From: Gilvimarinus sp. 2_MG-2023
GTDB lineage: Bacteria; Pseudomonadota; Gammaproteobacteria; Pseudomonadales; Cellvibrionaceae
Direction: 5' to 3'
Assembly: GCF_030547685.1 (NCBI RefSeq)
Contig: NZ_JAUOQM010000034.1
Location: 59,488 to 123,487 of the forward strand
Length of the DNA: 64,000 nucleotides
In this document: in pieces, positions 28,730 through 37,711 of the stretch
Layout of the letters: every line of letters starts with the position of its first letter
Numbering within the stretch: the first letter of the stretch is position 1
Translations under genes and position numbers: made by a program
Notes under the pieces: model-generated
The model's database searches: none
The model's input: only the letters and a program-made list of their open reading frames with translations
What the model was told of the DNA's origin: nothing

Positions 28730-28984
28730 ATGTCAAACGATAATCTGGACCAGCTAATCGGTCGCTTACATGAGCTTTTCGGAACCGAGGATGAGAGCCC
28801 GGCTCAGCAGCGATTAATGGCTGAGTTGGCAAGGCATACTCATGCGACGGGAAGCGACGAGCAGCTAGACCCTAGACCATTGGATACTCTGGAGGAAATG
28901 CTTGATGAGTTTGAAGGTGAGCATCCGCAGGTGTCAGCCGTATTAGGCCAGGTGATTACATCGCTTAAAAATATGGGAATTTAA
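28730..28984 (+). CDS. DUF4404-family small protein
   Basis: An 84-residue acidic, helical protein. The C-terminal FEGEHPQVSAVLGQVITSLKNMGI is the hallmark of DUF4404, whose function is unknown. No signal peptide or membrane segment is seen. GAGAGGAA lies upstream of the ATG. It is divergent from gtrA and convergent with the next small gene. Confidence 0.8.
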   Translation: MSNDNLDQLIGRLHELFGTEDESPAQQRLMAELARHTHATGSDEQLDPRPLDTLEEMLDEFEGEHPQVSAVLGQVITSLKNMGI

Positions 28985-29007
28985 CGGCCGCGTTCAGTAG
29001 GCTTGCG

Positions 29008-29247
29008 TTAGGCCCAGCCTACCGCAGCCCGCGCTCGCTCGATATAAATGTATTCGGTTTTATCGGTCGCGGGGTGCCGGTTATGCTTTAAATGATGGTG
29101 GTCCATGCTCGACCCCATATACTCCCAGCAAAATCCCTCATGAATACACAAGTGGTCACCATCGTTTAAGCGGTATGAGGCCAGTTCATCCCACATTTTG
29201 CCCCACTCTGGGTGCGAAACGTCTAAATATTCCATCGCATTTGCCAC
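29008..29247 (-). CDS. small protein of unknown function
   Basis: A 79-residue polar protein rich in His, Tyr and Trp, with a histidine cluster (MDHHHLKHNRH) that could bind metal and IYIERARAAVGWA at the C-terminus. I do not recognise a named family. The start is either GTG 29247 or ATG 29235; neither has a strong ribosome-binding site. The codon use looks coding, and the strand is free of a competing gene. It is adjacent to, and divergent from, the metal-sensor operon, which makes metal binding worth testing but does not show it. Confidence 0.6.
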   Translation of the reverse strand: MANAMEYLDVSHPEWGKMWDELASYRLNDGDHLCIHEGFCWEYMGSSMDHHHLKHNRHPATDKTEYIYIERARAAVGWA

Positions 29248-29447
29248 TCTTTGAAAGTCCGATTCTTAGGTTATTTTGAATAATTAATTTCATTTGTCAA
29301 CTAGTTGTTATAAGTCGCTGAAATATAACAATATAATTAAGTTTTTGTTGTGTTGGTTTGAGGTTTTTTGTATCTAAATTGGGTGATTTTAATTCAAAAT
29401 ATAGTGTCTGAAGGCCGGTGTGCTCGAAAAAACAGCCTGAATTTAGC

Positions 29448-29478
29448 TTGACCTTAACCTTGTGGGAAGGTTTATTGT
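29448..29478 (+). promoter_or_regulatory. MerR-type promoter with 19-bp spacer and operator dyad
   Basis: TTGACC (29448-29453) and TATTGT (29473-29478) are separated by 19 bases, longer than the 17 optimum. The spacer holds the dyad AACCTT-GTGGG-AAGGTT (29456-29472). An over-long spacer with a central dyad is the hallmark of promoters activated by MerR-family metal sensors by DNA distortion. Confidence 0.85.
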
Positions 29479-29528
29479 AGTCAATAGCAAGCAACAGACG
29501 TTCGCTAAGCGCGGCAGGAGAGAGCAGG

Positions 29529-29975
29529 GTGAAGATTGGACAGGCGGCCCAAACCACGGGTTTAAGTGCAAAGTCTATACGCTATTACGAGTCGCTCGGG
29601 CTCGTGCAAAGCGAACGGTTGGATAATGGCTATCGACACTACAGTCCGCAGTGTCTTAAAGAGTTGCAGCTGGTGGCCAGTGCTCGGCAGGTTGGTTTCT
29701 CACTGGAAGAGTGTCGCAGCTTACTGATGATGTTCAATAACCAAGAGTGCCGCAGTATCGATGTGAAAAATCAGGTGTTGGGCAAGGTGGCCCAAATTGA
29801 TCAACAGGTGCAGCAGTTAACCTCAATACGCACTACATTGCTTGAGTTGGCCGAGCGCTGTATAGGCGATGAATCGCCGCAGTGCGCTATTTTGCAAAAC
29901 CTTACCGCACCGCAAAACCCTATGCGCTTTACCTTAGTAGAGGGCGAGCAGGGCACGGAGAATTCCAATGACTGA
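29529..29975 (+). CDS. CueR-like MerR-family metal sensor
   Basis: A 148-residue regulator with MerR helix-turn-helix (MKIGQAAQTTGLSAKSIRYYE) and wing (NGYRHYSPQCLKELQLVASARQVGFSLEE), a dimerisation helix, and a metal loop with C111 and C119 (CIGDESPQC), at essentially the same positions as C112/C120 of E. coli CueR. This supports sensing of Cu(I) or another monovalent coinage metal. Other cysteines (C42, C62, C74) are extra. GTG 29529 follows AGGAG by 8 bases. It overlaps the permease gene by 8 bases and lies behind its own operator, so it probably activates both genes. Confidence 0.9.
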   Translation: MKIGQAAQTTGLSAKSIRYYESLGLVQSERLDNGYRHYSPQCLKELQLVASARQVGFSLEECRSLLMMFNNQECRSIDVKNQVLGKVAQIDQQVQQLTSIRTTLLELAERCIGDESPQCAILQNLTAPQNPMRFTLVEGEQGTENSND

Positions 29976-31059
29976 ACACTGCCACAGCGACAAGACTCAA
30001 ACCGCTCCAGCGCCTGAACATGGCTGTTGTGGTGGCTCAAACTCGCAAGACACTAAGTCGAGACCCGATTTACTGCTTTGGGGCTCACTGATTGCTTGCG
30101 CGTTCCTTTATGGTCTTTACGGGTTGGGTATTCCTTTGCCTGAGTGGCTTACGCATGTGGCGCACGGAGTGTTTGAACTGCTCAACACCATGTGGTGGGG
30201 GGTGGCTCTGGGGATTGTATTTGTCGGGTTGTTACATTTTGTACCGCAAACCTTGGTGGTGTCCCTGCTCGGGCGCGGCGGCAGCCTAAGTGGCATTATG
30301 CGAGCCACGGCGGCCGGCGTATTGATGGACTTATGCAGCCACGGCATCTTGATGGTCGGTATGAAGCTCTATCAAAAAGGCGCTAGCCTGGGGCAGGTGA
30401 TGGCATTTTTAGTGGCAAGCCCCTGGAACTCACTGTCGCTGACGCTGGTTATGATTGCCTTGATCGGCTTGCCCTGGACTTTAGCCTTCATCGCTTTATC
30501 GATGGTGTTGGGTGTGATAACTGGGCTTATCTTCGACGCCTTGGTGGCCCGCAAACGGCTGCAATACAATCCGGCACTGGTTGCTGAGATAGAGTCAGCT
30601 CCTGTGTTGCCGCAGTTAAAACAGCTTTTGAGCGGTATTCGGCTTACGCCAGCCGGTGTGGCAGAGTTGGCGCGACAGGGCTTACAGGGCTCGCGTATGG
30701 TGTTGCGCTGGTTGTTGTTCGGTGTGCTCTTGGCTTCACTGATTCGCGCTCTGGTACCGACCGATGTGTTTGCCGACTGGTTTGGCCCCACCTTTCTGGG
30801 GTTGTTGCTGACGGCCGTGGCCGCGACGATTATTGAGGTTTGCTCCGAGGGCTCTACCCCGATTGCCGCCGATTTGATGAATCGGGCCCGGGCACCGGGC
30901 AATAGCTTTTTGTTTCTTATGGCGGGAGTGGCGACGGACTATACCGAGATTATGGTGATTAAAGACACCATGCAGTCTTGGAAAACGGCGCTGTTTTTGC
31001 CCTTAGTGGTTTTGCCGCAAGTTATTGTGGTGGGGGTGGTGCTAAACCTGGCCGGATAA
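29968..31059 (+). CDS. metal efflux permease, SO_0444-like (DUF318 fold)
   Basis: A 363-residue inner-membrane permease with about eight to ten helices in two halves (TAAGVLMDLCSHGILMVGMKLYQKGAS-type first half; TIIEVCSEGSTPIAADLMNRA second half). The N-terminal cytoplasmic tail has a probable metal-binding motif HGCCGG (18-23) plus an HCH near the start. Related proteins are annotated as Cu/Zn efflux transporters. The 8-base overlap with the CueR-like gene and the shared MerR-type promoter argue for copper or a similar soft metal. Confidence 0.82.
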   Translation: MTEHCHSDKTQTAPAPEHGCCGGSNSQDTKSRPDLLLWGSLIACAFLYGLYGLGIPLPEWLTHVAHGVFELLNTMWWGVALGIVFVGLLHFVPQTLVVSLLGRGGSLSGIMRATAAGVLMDLCSHGILMVGMKLYQKGASLGQVMAFLVASPWNSLSLTLVMIALIGLPWTLAFIALSMVLGVITGLIFDALVARKRLQYNPALVAEIESAPVLPQLKQLLSGIRLTPAGVAELARQGLQGSRMVLRWLLFGVLLASLIRALVPTDVFADWFGPTFLGLLLTAVAATIIEVCSEGSTPIAADLMNRARAPGNSFLFLMAGVATDYTEIMVIKDTMQSWKTALFLPLVVLPQVIVVGVVLNLAG

Positions 31060-31089
31060 GACGCTTGCATTGTGACCGAAAACCCCGAG

Positions 31090-31123
31090 ACGCTGTGCAG
31101 GCGGTAGTTTGCACAGCGTTTCT
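31090..31123 (+). terminator. hairpin between permease and prfB
   Basis: ACGCTGTGCA (31090-31099) pairs perfectly with TGCACAGCGT (31110-31119). Only a short T tract follows, so termination may be partial. Confidence 0.55.
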
Positions 31124-31170
31124 GCGTTAGAATGCGCCGCTTTTGTATACAATTTTGACAGCGAGAATCC

Positions 31171-32266
31171 ATGGAAATTAACCCGCAGTTGACTGCCCTT
31201 AAAGACCTTAAAGCACGCACCGACGTGCTTAGGGGGTATCTTTGACTATGATGCCAAGCATGAGCGTCTGACCGAGGTCGAATTAGAGCTGGGCGAGCCC
31301 GATGTCTGGAACGAACCCGAGCGCGCCCAAGCGCTGGGTAAAGAGCGCGCCTCCCTCGAAGCCGTAGTGAAAACCATTGACGATTTGGATACCGGGGTCA
31401 GTGACCTGTCCGAGTTGCTGGACATGGCGAATGAGGAAAACGACGAAGACAGCCTGGCGGATGTCATTGAAGAGATCGAGGCGCTCGACCAACAGCTGCA
31501 AAAGTTGGAATTCCGCCGGATGTTTTCCGGCGAGATGGACGAGAACAGCGCCTACTTGGATATTCAGTCTGGCTCGGGCGGTACCGAGGCGCAGGACTGG
31601 GCCGAAATGGTGTTGCGCATGTACTTGCGCTGGGGTGAGGCCAAAGGCTTTAAAACCTCCCTGGAAGAAGCCTCCTCGGGTGAGGTGGCAGGTATCAAGA
31701 GTGCCACCATTCGCTTTGAAGGTGAATACGCCTTTGGCTGGTTGCGCACCGAAACCGGGGTTCATCGATTAGTGCGCAAGTCGCCTTTCGATTCGGGCAA
31801 TCGTCGCCACACGTCGTTTTGCTCGGTGTTTGTCTCGCCTGAAATTGACGACAATATTGAAATTGATATCGATCCGTCCGATGTGCGCACCGACACATAC
31901 CGCGCCTCTGGGGCCGGTGGTCAGCACGTGAACAAAACCGATTCGGCCGTGCGTTTAACACACGAGCCAACCAGTACCGTGGTGCAGTGTCAGAGCGAGC
32001 GTTCGCAACACGCCAACCGGGACAAAGCCTGGAAAATGCTGCGCGCTAAGTTGTACGAGCTGGAGATTCAAAAGCGCAACGCCGATAAGCAAGCACTGGA
32101 AGATACCAAATCTGATATCGGCTGGGGCAGCCAGATTCGCTCCTATGTGCTGGACGACCAGCGCATTAAAGATTTGCGCACCAGCGTACAGACCAGTAAC
32201 TGCCAAACCGTACTCGACGGCGGCTTAGATTTATTTATTGAAGCGAGCCTCAAGGCTGGACTCTAA
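31171..32266 (+). CDS. prfB: peptide chain release factor 2, programmed +1 frameshift
   Basis: RF2 terminates translation at UGA and UAA. Frame 0 runs from ATG 31171 through 24 codons to an in-frame TGA (31243-31245) inside AGGGGGTATCTTTGAC. The internal Shine-Dalgarno-like AGGGGG (31231-31236) and the slippery CTT-T cause a +1 shift, and translation resumes at GAC 31244. The full product is 364 residues, against 365 in E. coli. The stop-reading SPF tripeptide (SPFDSGNRR) and the catalytic GGQ (249-251) are intact. The frameshift autoregulates RF2 level, because scarce RF2 favours the shift. lysS follows, as in E. coli. Confidence 0.98.
31231..31246 (+). promoter_or_regulatory. RF2 +1 frameshift site
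   Basis: The element reads AGGGGGTATCTTTGAC, with a Shine-Dalgarno-like stimulator three bases before CTT and a UGA followed by C, a weak termination context. It is identical in design to the E. coli prfB recoding site. Confidence 0.97.
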
Positions 32267-32283
32267 CCCAACAAGTGATGCCC

Positions 32284-33768
32284 ATGACTGACGAAAAGCA
32301 AACTGCACAGGAAGAAAACAAACTGATCGCCGAGCGCCGCGCCAAGCTCGCCCAGATTCGCGAGCGCGGCAATGCGTTCCCCAATGATTTTCGCCGCACC
32401 GATGTCAGCGTCGATTTGCAGGCAAAATTTGGCGAGAAAGCCAAAGAAGAACTGGAAGCTTTGGATCATCAAGTCGCCGTGGCCGGTCGTATTATGGCCA
32501 AACGCGGCCCCTTTATGCTGATTCAAGACAGCGAGGGCAGCATTCAGTTTTACGCCGCGAAAGATGTGCAAAAGTCTATTAAAGAAACCGACGGTCAGTG
32601 GGATATCGGCGATATTGTCGGCGGGTCCGGGCCCTTGCACAAATCGGGCAAAGGTGACTTGTATGTCAACTTAACCGAGTGGAAGCTCTTGACCAAATCT
32701 TTGCGTCCGCTGCCGGAAAAATACCACGGCTTGGCCGACCAAGAGCTGCGTTATCGCCAGCGCTACGTGGATTTAATTGTAAATCCCGAGGTACGCGATA
32801 CATTCAAGCTGCGCTCTAAGTGCATCAGTTTTATTCGCAACTATCTGGATGGCCAAGGCTTTATGGAGGTGGAAACCCCCATGTTGCAGGTGATTCCTGG
32901 GGGCGCTACCGCGCGTCCGTTTGTCACTCATCACAATGCACTGGATGTCGATATGTATTTGCGTATCGCGCCCGAGCTTTATCTTAAGCGATTGGTGGTC
33001 GGTGGTTTTGAGCGGGTGTATGAAATTAACCGCAATTTCCGCAATGAGGGGATGTCGACCCGCCACAATCCCGAGTTCACCATGTTGGAGTTCTACCAGG
33101 CCTACGCCGATTACAACGACCTGATGAACCATACTGAAAACATGTTGCGCGGTATGTGTGAAAGCGTGATGGGCACGACCACGATTCAGTATCAGGGCAG
33201 TGAATACGACTTTGCCAAACCGTTTCAGCGCATCAGCGTATTTGATTCTATTTTGCATTATAACCCCGATCTTACTGCGGCTGACATTTCAGATTTAGAC
33301 TCCGCCCGCAAGGTGGCAGAAAAGTTACACGTCCCACTGAAAGACAGTTACGGTTTGGGCAAGGTGCAAATCGAAATCTTTGAAGCGACGGTGGAAGAAA
33401 AGTTGGACCAGCCGACTTTTATTACCGAGTACCCGACCGAAGTGTCGCCGTTGGCGCGTCGCAAAGACGACAACCCATTTGTTACCGAACGCTTTGAGTT
33501 TTTTGTCGGTGGCCGGGAAGTGGCCAATGGCTTTTCCGAGCTCAACGACGCCGAAGATCAGGCCGAGCGCTTTAAGGCTCAGGTCGCGGAAAAAGACGCC
33601 GGTGATGACGAAGCCATGCACTACGATGCCGACTATGTGCGCGCTCTGGAGTATGGCTTGCCTCCCACTGCCGGTGAGGGTATCGGTATCGATCGCTTAG
33701 TAATGTTATTTGCGGATGCCTCTACCATTCGCGATGTATTGCTCTTCCCGCACATGCGTCCGGAGTAA
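32284..33768 (+). CDS. lysS: lysyl-tRNA synthetase, class II
   Basis: Charges tRNA-Lys. The product is about 494 residues. It has an N-terminal OB-fold anticodon domain (about 50-150, [22 protein letters not shown]) and a class II catalytic core: motif 2 in [23 protein letters not shown] and motif 3 in [13 protein letters not shown]. Starts at GTG 32275, ATG 32278 and ATG 32284 are in frame; no strong ribosome-binding site separates them and ATG 32284 (MTDEKQ) is taken as the most conventional. It follows prfB closely. Confidence 0.96.
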   Translation: MTDEKQTAQEENKLIAERRAKLAQIRERGNAFPNDFRRTDVSVDLQAKFGEKAKEELEALDHQVAVAGRIMAKRGPFMLIQDSEGSIQFYAAKDVQKSIKETDGQWDIGDIVGGSGPLHKSGKGDLYVNLTEWKLLTKSLRPLPEKYHGLADQELRYRQRYVDLIVNPEVRDTFKLRSKCISFIRNYLDGQGFMEVETPMLQVIPGGATARPFVTHHNALDVDMYLRIAPELYLKRLVVGGFERVYEINRNFRNEGMSTRHNPEFTMLEFYQAYADYNDLMNHTENMLRGMCESVMGTTTIQYQGSEYDFAKPFQRISVFDSILHYNPDLTAADISDLDSARKVAEKLHVPLKDSYGLGKVQIEIFEATVEEKLDQPTFITEYPTEVSPLARRKDDNPFVTERFEFFVGGREVANGFSELNDAEDQAERFKAQVAEKDAGDDEAMHYDADYVRALEYGLPPTAGEGIGIDRLVMLFADASTIRDVLLFPHMRPE

Positions 33769-33771
33769 CCG

Positions 33772-34308
33772 GTGGCACTGACGGCAACGGTCTACAAAGT
33801 CGATCTCAACCTGTCGGATATGGACCGGCAGGTTTACCTGGATACCAAATTGACTCTGGCCTGCCACCCATCGGAAACCGAGGAACGCATGATGGTGCGC
33901 TTGCTCGCCTGGTGCTTCCATGCCAATGAGGATCTAATCTTCGGCAAAGGCCTGTCCACCGTAGACGAACCTGATTTATGGCATGTGGCCCCCTCAGGTG
34001 TGATTGAAAAATGGATTGAAGTGGGCCAGCCGAGCGTCGATAAATTAAAAAAGGGGCGTTCGCGTTCCACCCGGCAGGTTATCTACAGCGCCGGGCGCGG
34101 GCGGGATCAGTGGTGGCACAGTGTGCAAGAGGCGCTCGGTGCATTTACCGATTTGTCTGTTTACCATTTAAGCGCTGGTGAGGTGGCAGAACTTGCCGCG
34201 TTAGCGCAAAAAAATATGACTTTAAGTGTATGTATCAGTGAGGGCAGTGCTTTTATCAGCAGTGCCGAGCACAGTGTCAATATCACCCCGTTAACCGATA
34301 TTGGATGA
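33772..34308 (+). CDS. yaeQ: YaeQ-family protein
   Basis: A 178-residue protein with the YaeQ opening MALTATVYKVDLNLSDMDR and the core HPSETEERMMVRLLAWCFHANEDLIFGKGLSTVDEPDLW. The fold is related to PD-(D/E)XK nucleases (E, D and K residues in DEPDLW and GQPSVDKLKK). The biological role is not firmly known; an early report of RfaH-like activity was not upheld. It begins at GTG 33772, three bases after the lysS stop. Confidence 0.9.
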   Translation: MALTATVYKVDLNLSDMDRQVYLDTKLTLACHPSETEERMMVRLLAWCFHANEDLIFGKGLSTVDEPDLWHVAPSGVIEKWIEVGQPSVDKLKKGRSRSTRQVIYSAGRGRDQWWHSVQEALGAFTDLSVYHLSAGEVAELAALAQKNMTLSVCISEGSAFISSAEHSVNITPLTDIG

Positions 34309-34332
34309 GAACTCTCTAAGAGAACGAGTGAA

Positions 34333-35181
34333 ATGAATATTTTTGATGTGACTGCAGAAAACGCGCAGCAGACGGTAATCGACGAATCGTTTAAACGTCT
34401 TGTCGTCGTTCAGTTTTGGTCGGCTCGCAGTCCGGCCTGCCAAACTCTGATGCCCGTATTGGAGAAGTTTGCCGCTGAGTACACCGACAATATGTTGCTG
34501 GCCAAAATTAATGTAGACGAGCAGCAAATGTTGGTGCAGCAGTTCGGTATCCAGGGCTTGCCCACCGTTATGATAATCAAAGATGGCCAGCCGGTGGATG
34601 GATTCGCCGGAGAACAGCAAGAGCCGCAGATTCGTGAGTTACTTGAAAAATACCTGCCCAAAGCTTGGGAGGCCGATGTTGCCCAAGCGCAAGCATTTCT
34701 CGATGAGGCGAACTACGCCGAGGCGCTACCGTTGTTGCGCCAAGCGCTGGAAGAGTCCAATCAGTTGCCTTTTATCGCGGTTTTGTTGGGGCTTTGCTAT
34801 GCCGAGATGAATCGTGTCGAGGAGGCTGAAGCGTTATTGGCGCAAGTAAAAATGGCCGATCAAGATGCCAGCTATCAGCAGGCAATGGCCGTGCTGGAGT
34901 TGAAAAAACAAGCGGCTAACTCGCCCGAACTGGAAAAGCTACAGGCTGAGTACGAGGCTAACCCTTCTAACCTGGAGGCGGCCTATGCTCTGGCTGTACA
35001 GATGAACGAAGAAGGCCAGCATAAAAATGCACTGGAGTTATTGCTGGATGTTTTCAAGCGCGATCGCAATTTTAAAGACGGTGCGCCACGCAAAGCCATT
35101 ACCGATATCATTGCTGCATTGGGTAAGGGTGATCCGCTAGCGGTGCAGTACCAGCGTAAGTTGTTTACGCTTTTGTATTGA
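34333..35181 (+). CDS. cnoX: CnoX/YbbN-type thioredoxin-TPR co-chaperone
   Basis: CnoX proteins hold unfolding proteins, protect cysteines during oxidative (hypochlorous) stress and hand clients to GroEL or DnaK. The 282 residues have an N-terminal thioredoxin fold (1-110) with S33-P-A-C36 in place of CxxC, as in E. coli YbbN (SxxC), and the cis-Pro in GLPTVMII. A C-terminal TPR region (about 115-280) ends AVQYQRKLFTLLY, closely resembling YbbN. Loss of the first cysteine implies no conventional reductase activity. Confidence 0.94.
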   Translation: MNIFDVTAENAQQTVIDESFKRLVVVQFWSARSPACQTLMPVLEKFAAEYTDNMLLAKINVDEQQMLVQQFGIQGLPTVMIIKDGQPVDGFAGEQQEPQIRELLEKYLPKAWEADVAQAQAFLDEANYAEALPLLRQALEESNQLPFIAVLLGLCYAEMNRVEEAEALLAQVKMADQDASYQQAMAVLELKKQAANSPELEKLQAEYEANPSNLEAAYALAVQMNEEGQHKNALELLLDVFKRDRNFKDGAPRKAITDIIAALGKGDPLAVQYQRKLFTLLY

Positions 35182-35191
35182 TTCAAACAAG

Positions 35192-36148
35192 GTGCAAGCA
35201 CACGTTAAAATCGTTTTATTGGCCGCGGCGCTCTCAATGACACAGTGCAGTGATAAAAATGCGGAATTGGTGGCTGTTACACCGCCGGATTTCGTCTCGA
35301 TGGCCGATGGCCGAATCTACCTTGAGCGCGGCTCACTGCGTGTCACTATCAACCCTGGTGTGGCTGGGCGTATTGAGTCTTTGGTGTACGCCGGACGTGA
35401 ACGACTACTTACCCCTGCGCAGAATAATCCTTGGGGGAATGTGCTGTGGACCAGCCCGCAAAGTGATTGGGGCTGGCCTCCGCCTGAGGCCTTAAACTCT
35501 GCGCCTTACCGGGTGGAATTAACCTCGAAAGGGATTTACCTGCATGGCCCACACGATTCACAACTGGGGGTGGCTTTTAGTAAGTTCTACACGCTGGCCG
35601 ACGATAGCGACCGGTTAATTATTCAATACCAGATTCATAATAAATCCGACGCTGAAGTGACCTTAGCCCCTTGGGAGGTTACCCGACTGCCAGCGCAAGG
35701 GCAGGTGTTTTTCCCCAAAGGAGAAACGGATTTTCACAGTGGTGAATTCTCGCCTTTGAATTTTACCCTTGATAACGGCATTGCTTGGTTTAACACTGCC
35801 GCGCAAAATTTTACCGCCGAGCACCACAAATCCATGACCGATGGGGAGGAGGGCTGGCTGGCTTACCAAGCCGAAGATTGGTTGTTCGTTAAAGTATTCG
35901 AAAAGGTGCCCGCCGAACTTATAGCGCCCGGTGAAGGTGAAATTGAACTCTATGCCAAAGGCGATGGCAGCTATATTGAAATGGAGCAACAGGGATATTT
36001 GACCACACTGATGCCGGGTGAAACTTTACCTTGGCAGGTAAGTTGGGTGTTTGCATCGTTGTCTGAGACCGATGCGAGTTCGCATCGCGAGGGGTGGGTA
36101 GTACGAGCCCGCCAACTGGCCAGGCTCGCACGCAATAACGAGGATTAA
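35192..36148 (+). CDS. DUF4380-domain exported protein
   Basis: A 318-residue protein with an N-terminal hydrophobic segment (about 5-18) and a cysteine at 19 (SMTQC). The lipobox is weak because Gln precedes Cys, so it may be a lipoprotein or simply secreted. The mature part (RITINPGVAGRIESLVYAGRERLLTP, NPWGNVLWTSPQSDWGWPP) is of the DUF4380 type, which resembles the beta-sandwich of aldose-1-epimerases. Function is unknown; carbohydrate binding is a reasonable inference. It starts at GTG 35192 and shares a TTAA quadruplet with the stop of the convergent sugar transporter. Confidence 0.82.
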   Translation: MQAHVKIVLLAAALSMTQCSDKNAELVAVTPPDFVSMADGRIYLERGSLRVTINPGVAGRIESLVYAGRERLLTPAQNNPWGNVLWTSPQSDWGWPPPEALNSAPYRVELTSKGIYLHGPHDSQLGVAFSKFYTLADDSDRLIIQYQIHNKSDAEVTLAPWEVTRLPAQGQVFFPKGETDFHSGEFSPLNFTLDNGIAWFNTAAQNFTAEHHKSMTDGEEGWLAYQAEDWLFVKVFEKVPAELIAPGEGEIELYAKGDGSYIEMEQQGYLTTLMPGETLPWQVSWVFASLSETDASSHREGWVVRARQLARLARNNED

Positions 36149-37446
36149 TCCTCGTTATTGAACAGGTTGGCGTACTTCACACCGTAAAACAGAATATAGC
36201 CGTAACACGCTGCAGGCAGTAAAAAGGACATTTGAATACCGATACTGTCCGCTAATACACCTTGTAGCAGCGGGATAAAAGCACCGCCCACAATCGCAAC
36301 ACACAATAGACCCGAGCCTTGACTGGTTAGGCCGCCCAGCTTGTGCAACGCCATACTAAAAATGGTTGGGAACATAATCGAGTTGCATAAGCCCACCGCA
36401 ATGATCGACCACATCGCAATTTTGCCTTCAAAGAAAACCGCCGACAGAACCAATGCAATCGCTGCCAAGCAGTTAACAGCCAACACCTTGCCAGGCTGAA
36501 CATGACGCATCACCACAAAGCCAATAAACCGGCCGATCATGGCGCCACCCCAATAAAAGCTAACATAGGCTGCGGCTTGATGCTCTTTCAGGCCGGCGAT
36601 ATTGTCTTCGCCGAAAAAGTTCACCAGAAAGCTGCCAATGGCAACCTCGCCCCCAACATACATAAAGATTCCCAGTGCGCCCAATAACAAATGCGGTTTG
36701 GCGAAAATGGAAACTTTAGTTTGCTCGCTCGATGTGGCTTCTACCGGGTCCGAGTCATGAGTGATTTTGGGCAACTTGGCCAGCTTAAAAAAGATGGCAA
36801 GTGCAATCAAAGAACCCGCCAGCACCAGGTAGGGCATTTGCACCGCGGCGGCCTCTTTGGCTTTAGCTGCGGCGGCATCCAGTTCTGACAGGGCAGCGGA
36901 GTCGATCGCCTCACCGGCGGCGGCCAGAATTAACAGGCCACCCAAAGTCGGGGCGATAGTGGTGCCTAGTGAGTTAAACGCTTGGGTTAAATTTAATCGG
37001 CTGGAGGCAGTACGTGCGGGGCCAAGTACGGTTACATACGGGTTGGCGGCTACCTGCAGCACTGTAATACCTGCGGCGAGAATAAAAAAGGCGAGCAGGA
37101 ATACTGAGTATGTGCTCATGGAGGCTGGATAGAACAAGAAACAACCAAAGCCTGCTATGACTAAGCCTGTCACCGCGCCATTTTGATAGCCGATTTTTCT
37201 AATCAGCATACCAGCGGGTAGTGAAACCACAGCATACGCAAAAAAGAAACAGAACTGCACCATCATCGCCTGGGTGTAGCTTAAGGTGTACACATTCTTT
37301 AAATGGGGGATCAGCACATCATTCATGGCTGTTAGTAAGCCCCACATAAAAAATAGCAATGTAATGATGACCAGTGGAGTGGTGTAGTTTTGGTTGTTAT
37401 GTTCAGCTACCTGACTGACGCCAGCGCTGGTCGGAGCAGTTGCCAT
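36145..37446 (-). CDS. sugar:proton symporter, FucP/GluP-family MFS
   Basis: A 433-residue major-facilitator protein with 12 predicted helices. It has the FucP-family features FFMWGLLTAMNDVLIPHLK in helix 1 and PAGMLIRKIGYQNGAV in the 2-3 loop, then AANPYVTVLGP and SRLNLTQAFNSLGT. A long central loop (about 195-250) is charged. FucP relatives carry fucose, glucose, galactose or N-acetylglucosamine; the substrate cannot be read from sequence alone. It is divergent from a LacI-type regulator with an operator between them, so induction by its sugar is likely. Confidence 0.9.
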   Translation of the reverse strand: MATAPTSAGVSQVAEHNNQNYTTPLVIITLLFFMWGLLTAMNDVLIPHLKNVYTLSYTQAMMVQFCFFFAYAVVSLPAGMLIRKIGYQNGAVTGLVIAGFGCFLFYPASMSTYSVFLLAFFILAAGITVLQVAANPYVTVLGPARTASSRLNLTQAFNSLGTTIAPTLGGLLILAAAGEAIDSAALSELDAAAAKAKEAAAVQMPYLVLAGSLIALAIFFKLAKLPKITHDSDPVEATSSEQTKVSIFAKPHLLLGALGIFMYVGGEVAIGSFLVNFFGEDNIAGLKEHQAAAYVSFYWGGAMIGRFIGFVVMRHVQPGKVLAVNCLAAIALVLSAVFFEGKIAMWSIIAVGLCNSIMFPTIFSMALHKLGGLTSQGSGLLCVAIVGGAFIPLLQGVLADSIGIQMSFLLPAACYGYILFYGVKYANLFNNED

Positions 37447-37488
37447 AGTAAACCTCGTAGGAAAAACGTATTTTATTGCACTGTTTAA

Positions 37489-37507
37489 GGGGGTAAGTGT
37501 GACCCCC
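37489..37507 (-). promoter_or_regulatory. hairpin in the sugar-transporter leader
   Basis: GGGGGT (37489-37494) pairs with ACCCCC (37502-37507), and outer arms GCACT (37478-37482) and AGTGC (37513-37517) can extend it. It falls in the probable 5' leader of the leftward transporter gene. No role is assigned. Confidence 0.3.
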
Positions 37508-37602
37508 GAAGGAGTGCAGTGTGATTATTGTCAGGTACTTCCTGCTGTTTTATTGACCTTTGAATAGCCCCTGCGCTGGGCAAGGCAGGTTAAATCTACT
37601 CG

Positions 37603-37631
37603 TTGCAGCCATATTATTCTGTTACTATAAA
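37603..37631 (+). promoter_or_regulatory. promoter of the LacI-family gene
   Basis: TTGCAG (37603-37608), 17-base spacer, TATAAA (37626-37631). The expected transcription start, near 37638, coincides with the left edge of the operator. Confidence 0.7.
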
Positions 37632-37637
37632 ACAAAC

Positions 37638-37651
37638 TGACAGCGCTGTCA
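37638..37651. promoter_or_regulatory. LacI-type operator palindrome
   Basis: TGACAGCGCTGTCA is a perfect 14-bp palindrome with the central CG step typical of LacI-family operators. Its place at +1 to +14 of the regulator promoter implies autorepression. It is about 190 bases from the divergent transporter start. Confidence 0.85.
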
Positions 37652-37711
37652 TCTCAATTCACACAAGTTTACCCACATTGGGGTAAAATGAGGCTTTAAC
37701 GGGGGTAGTAA

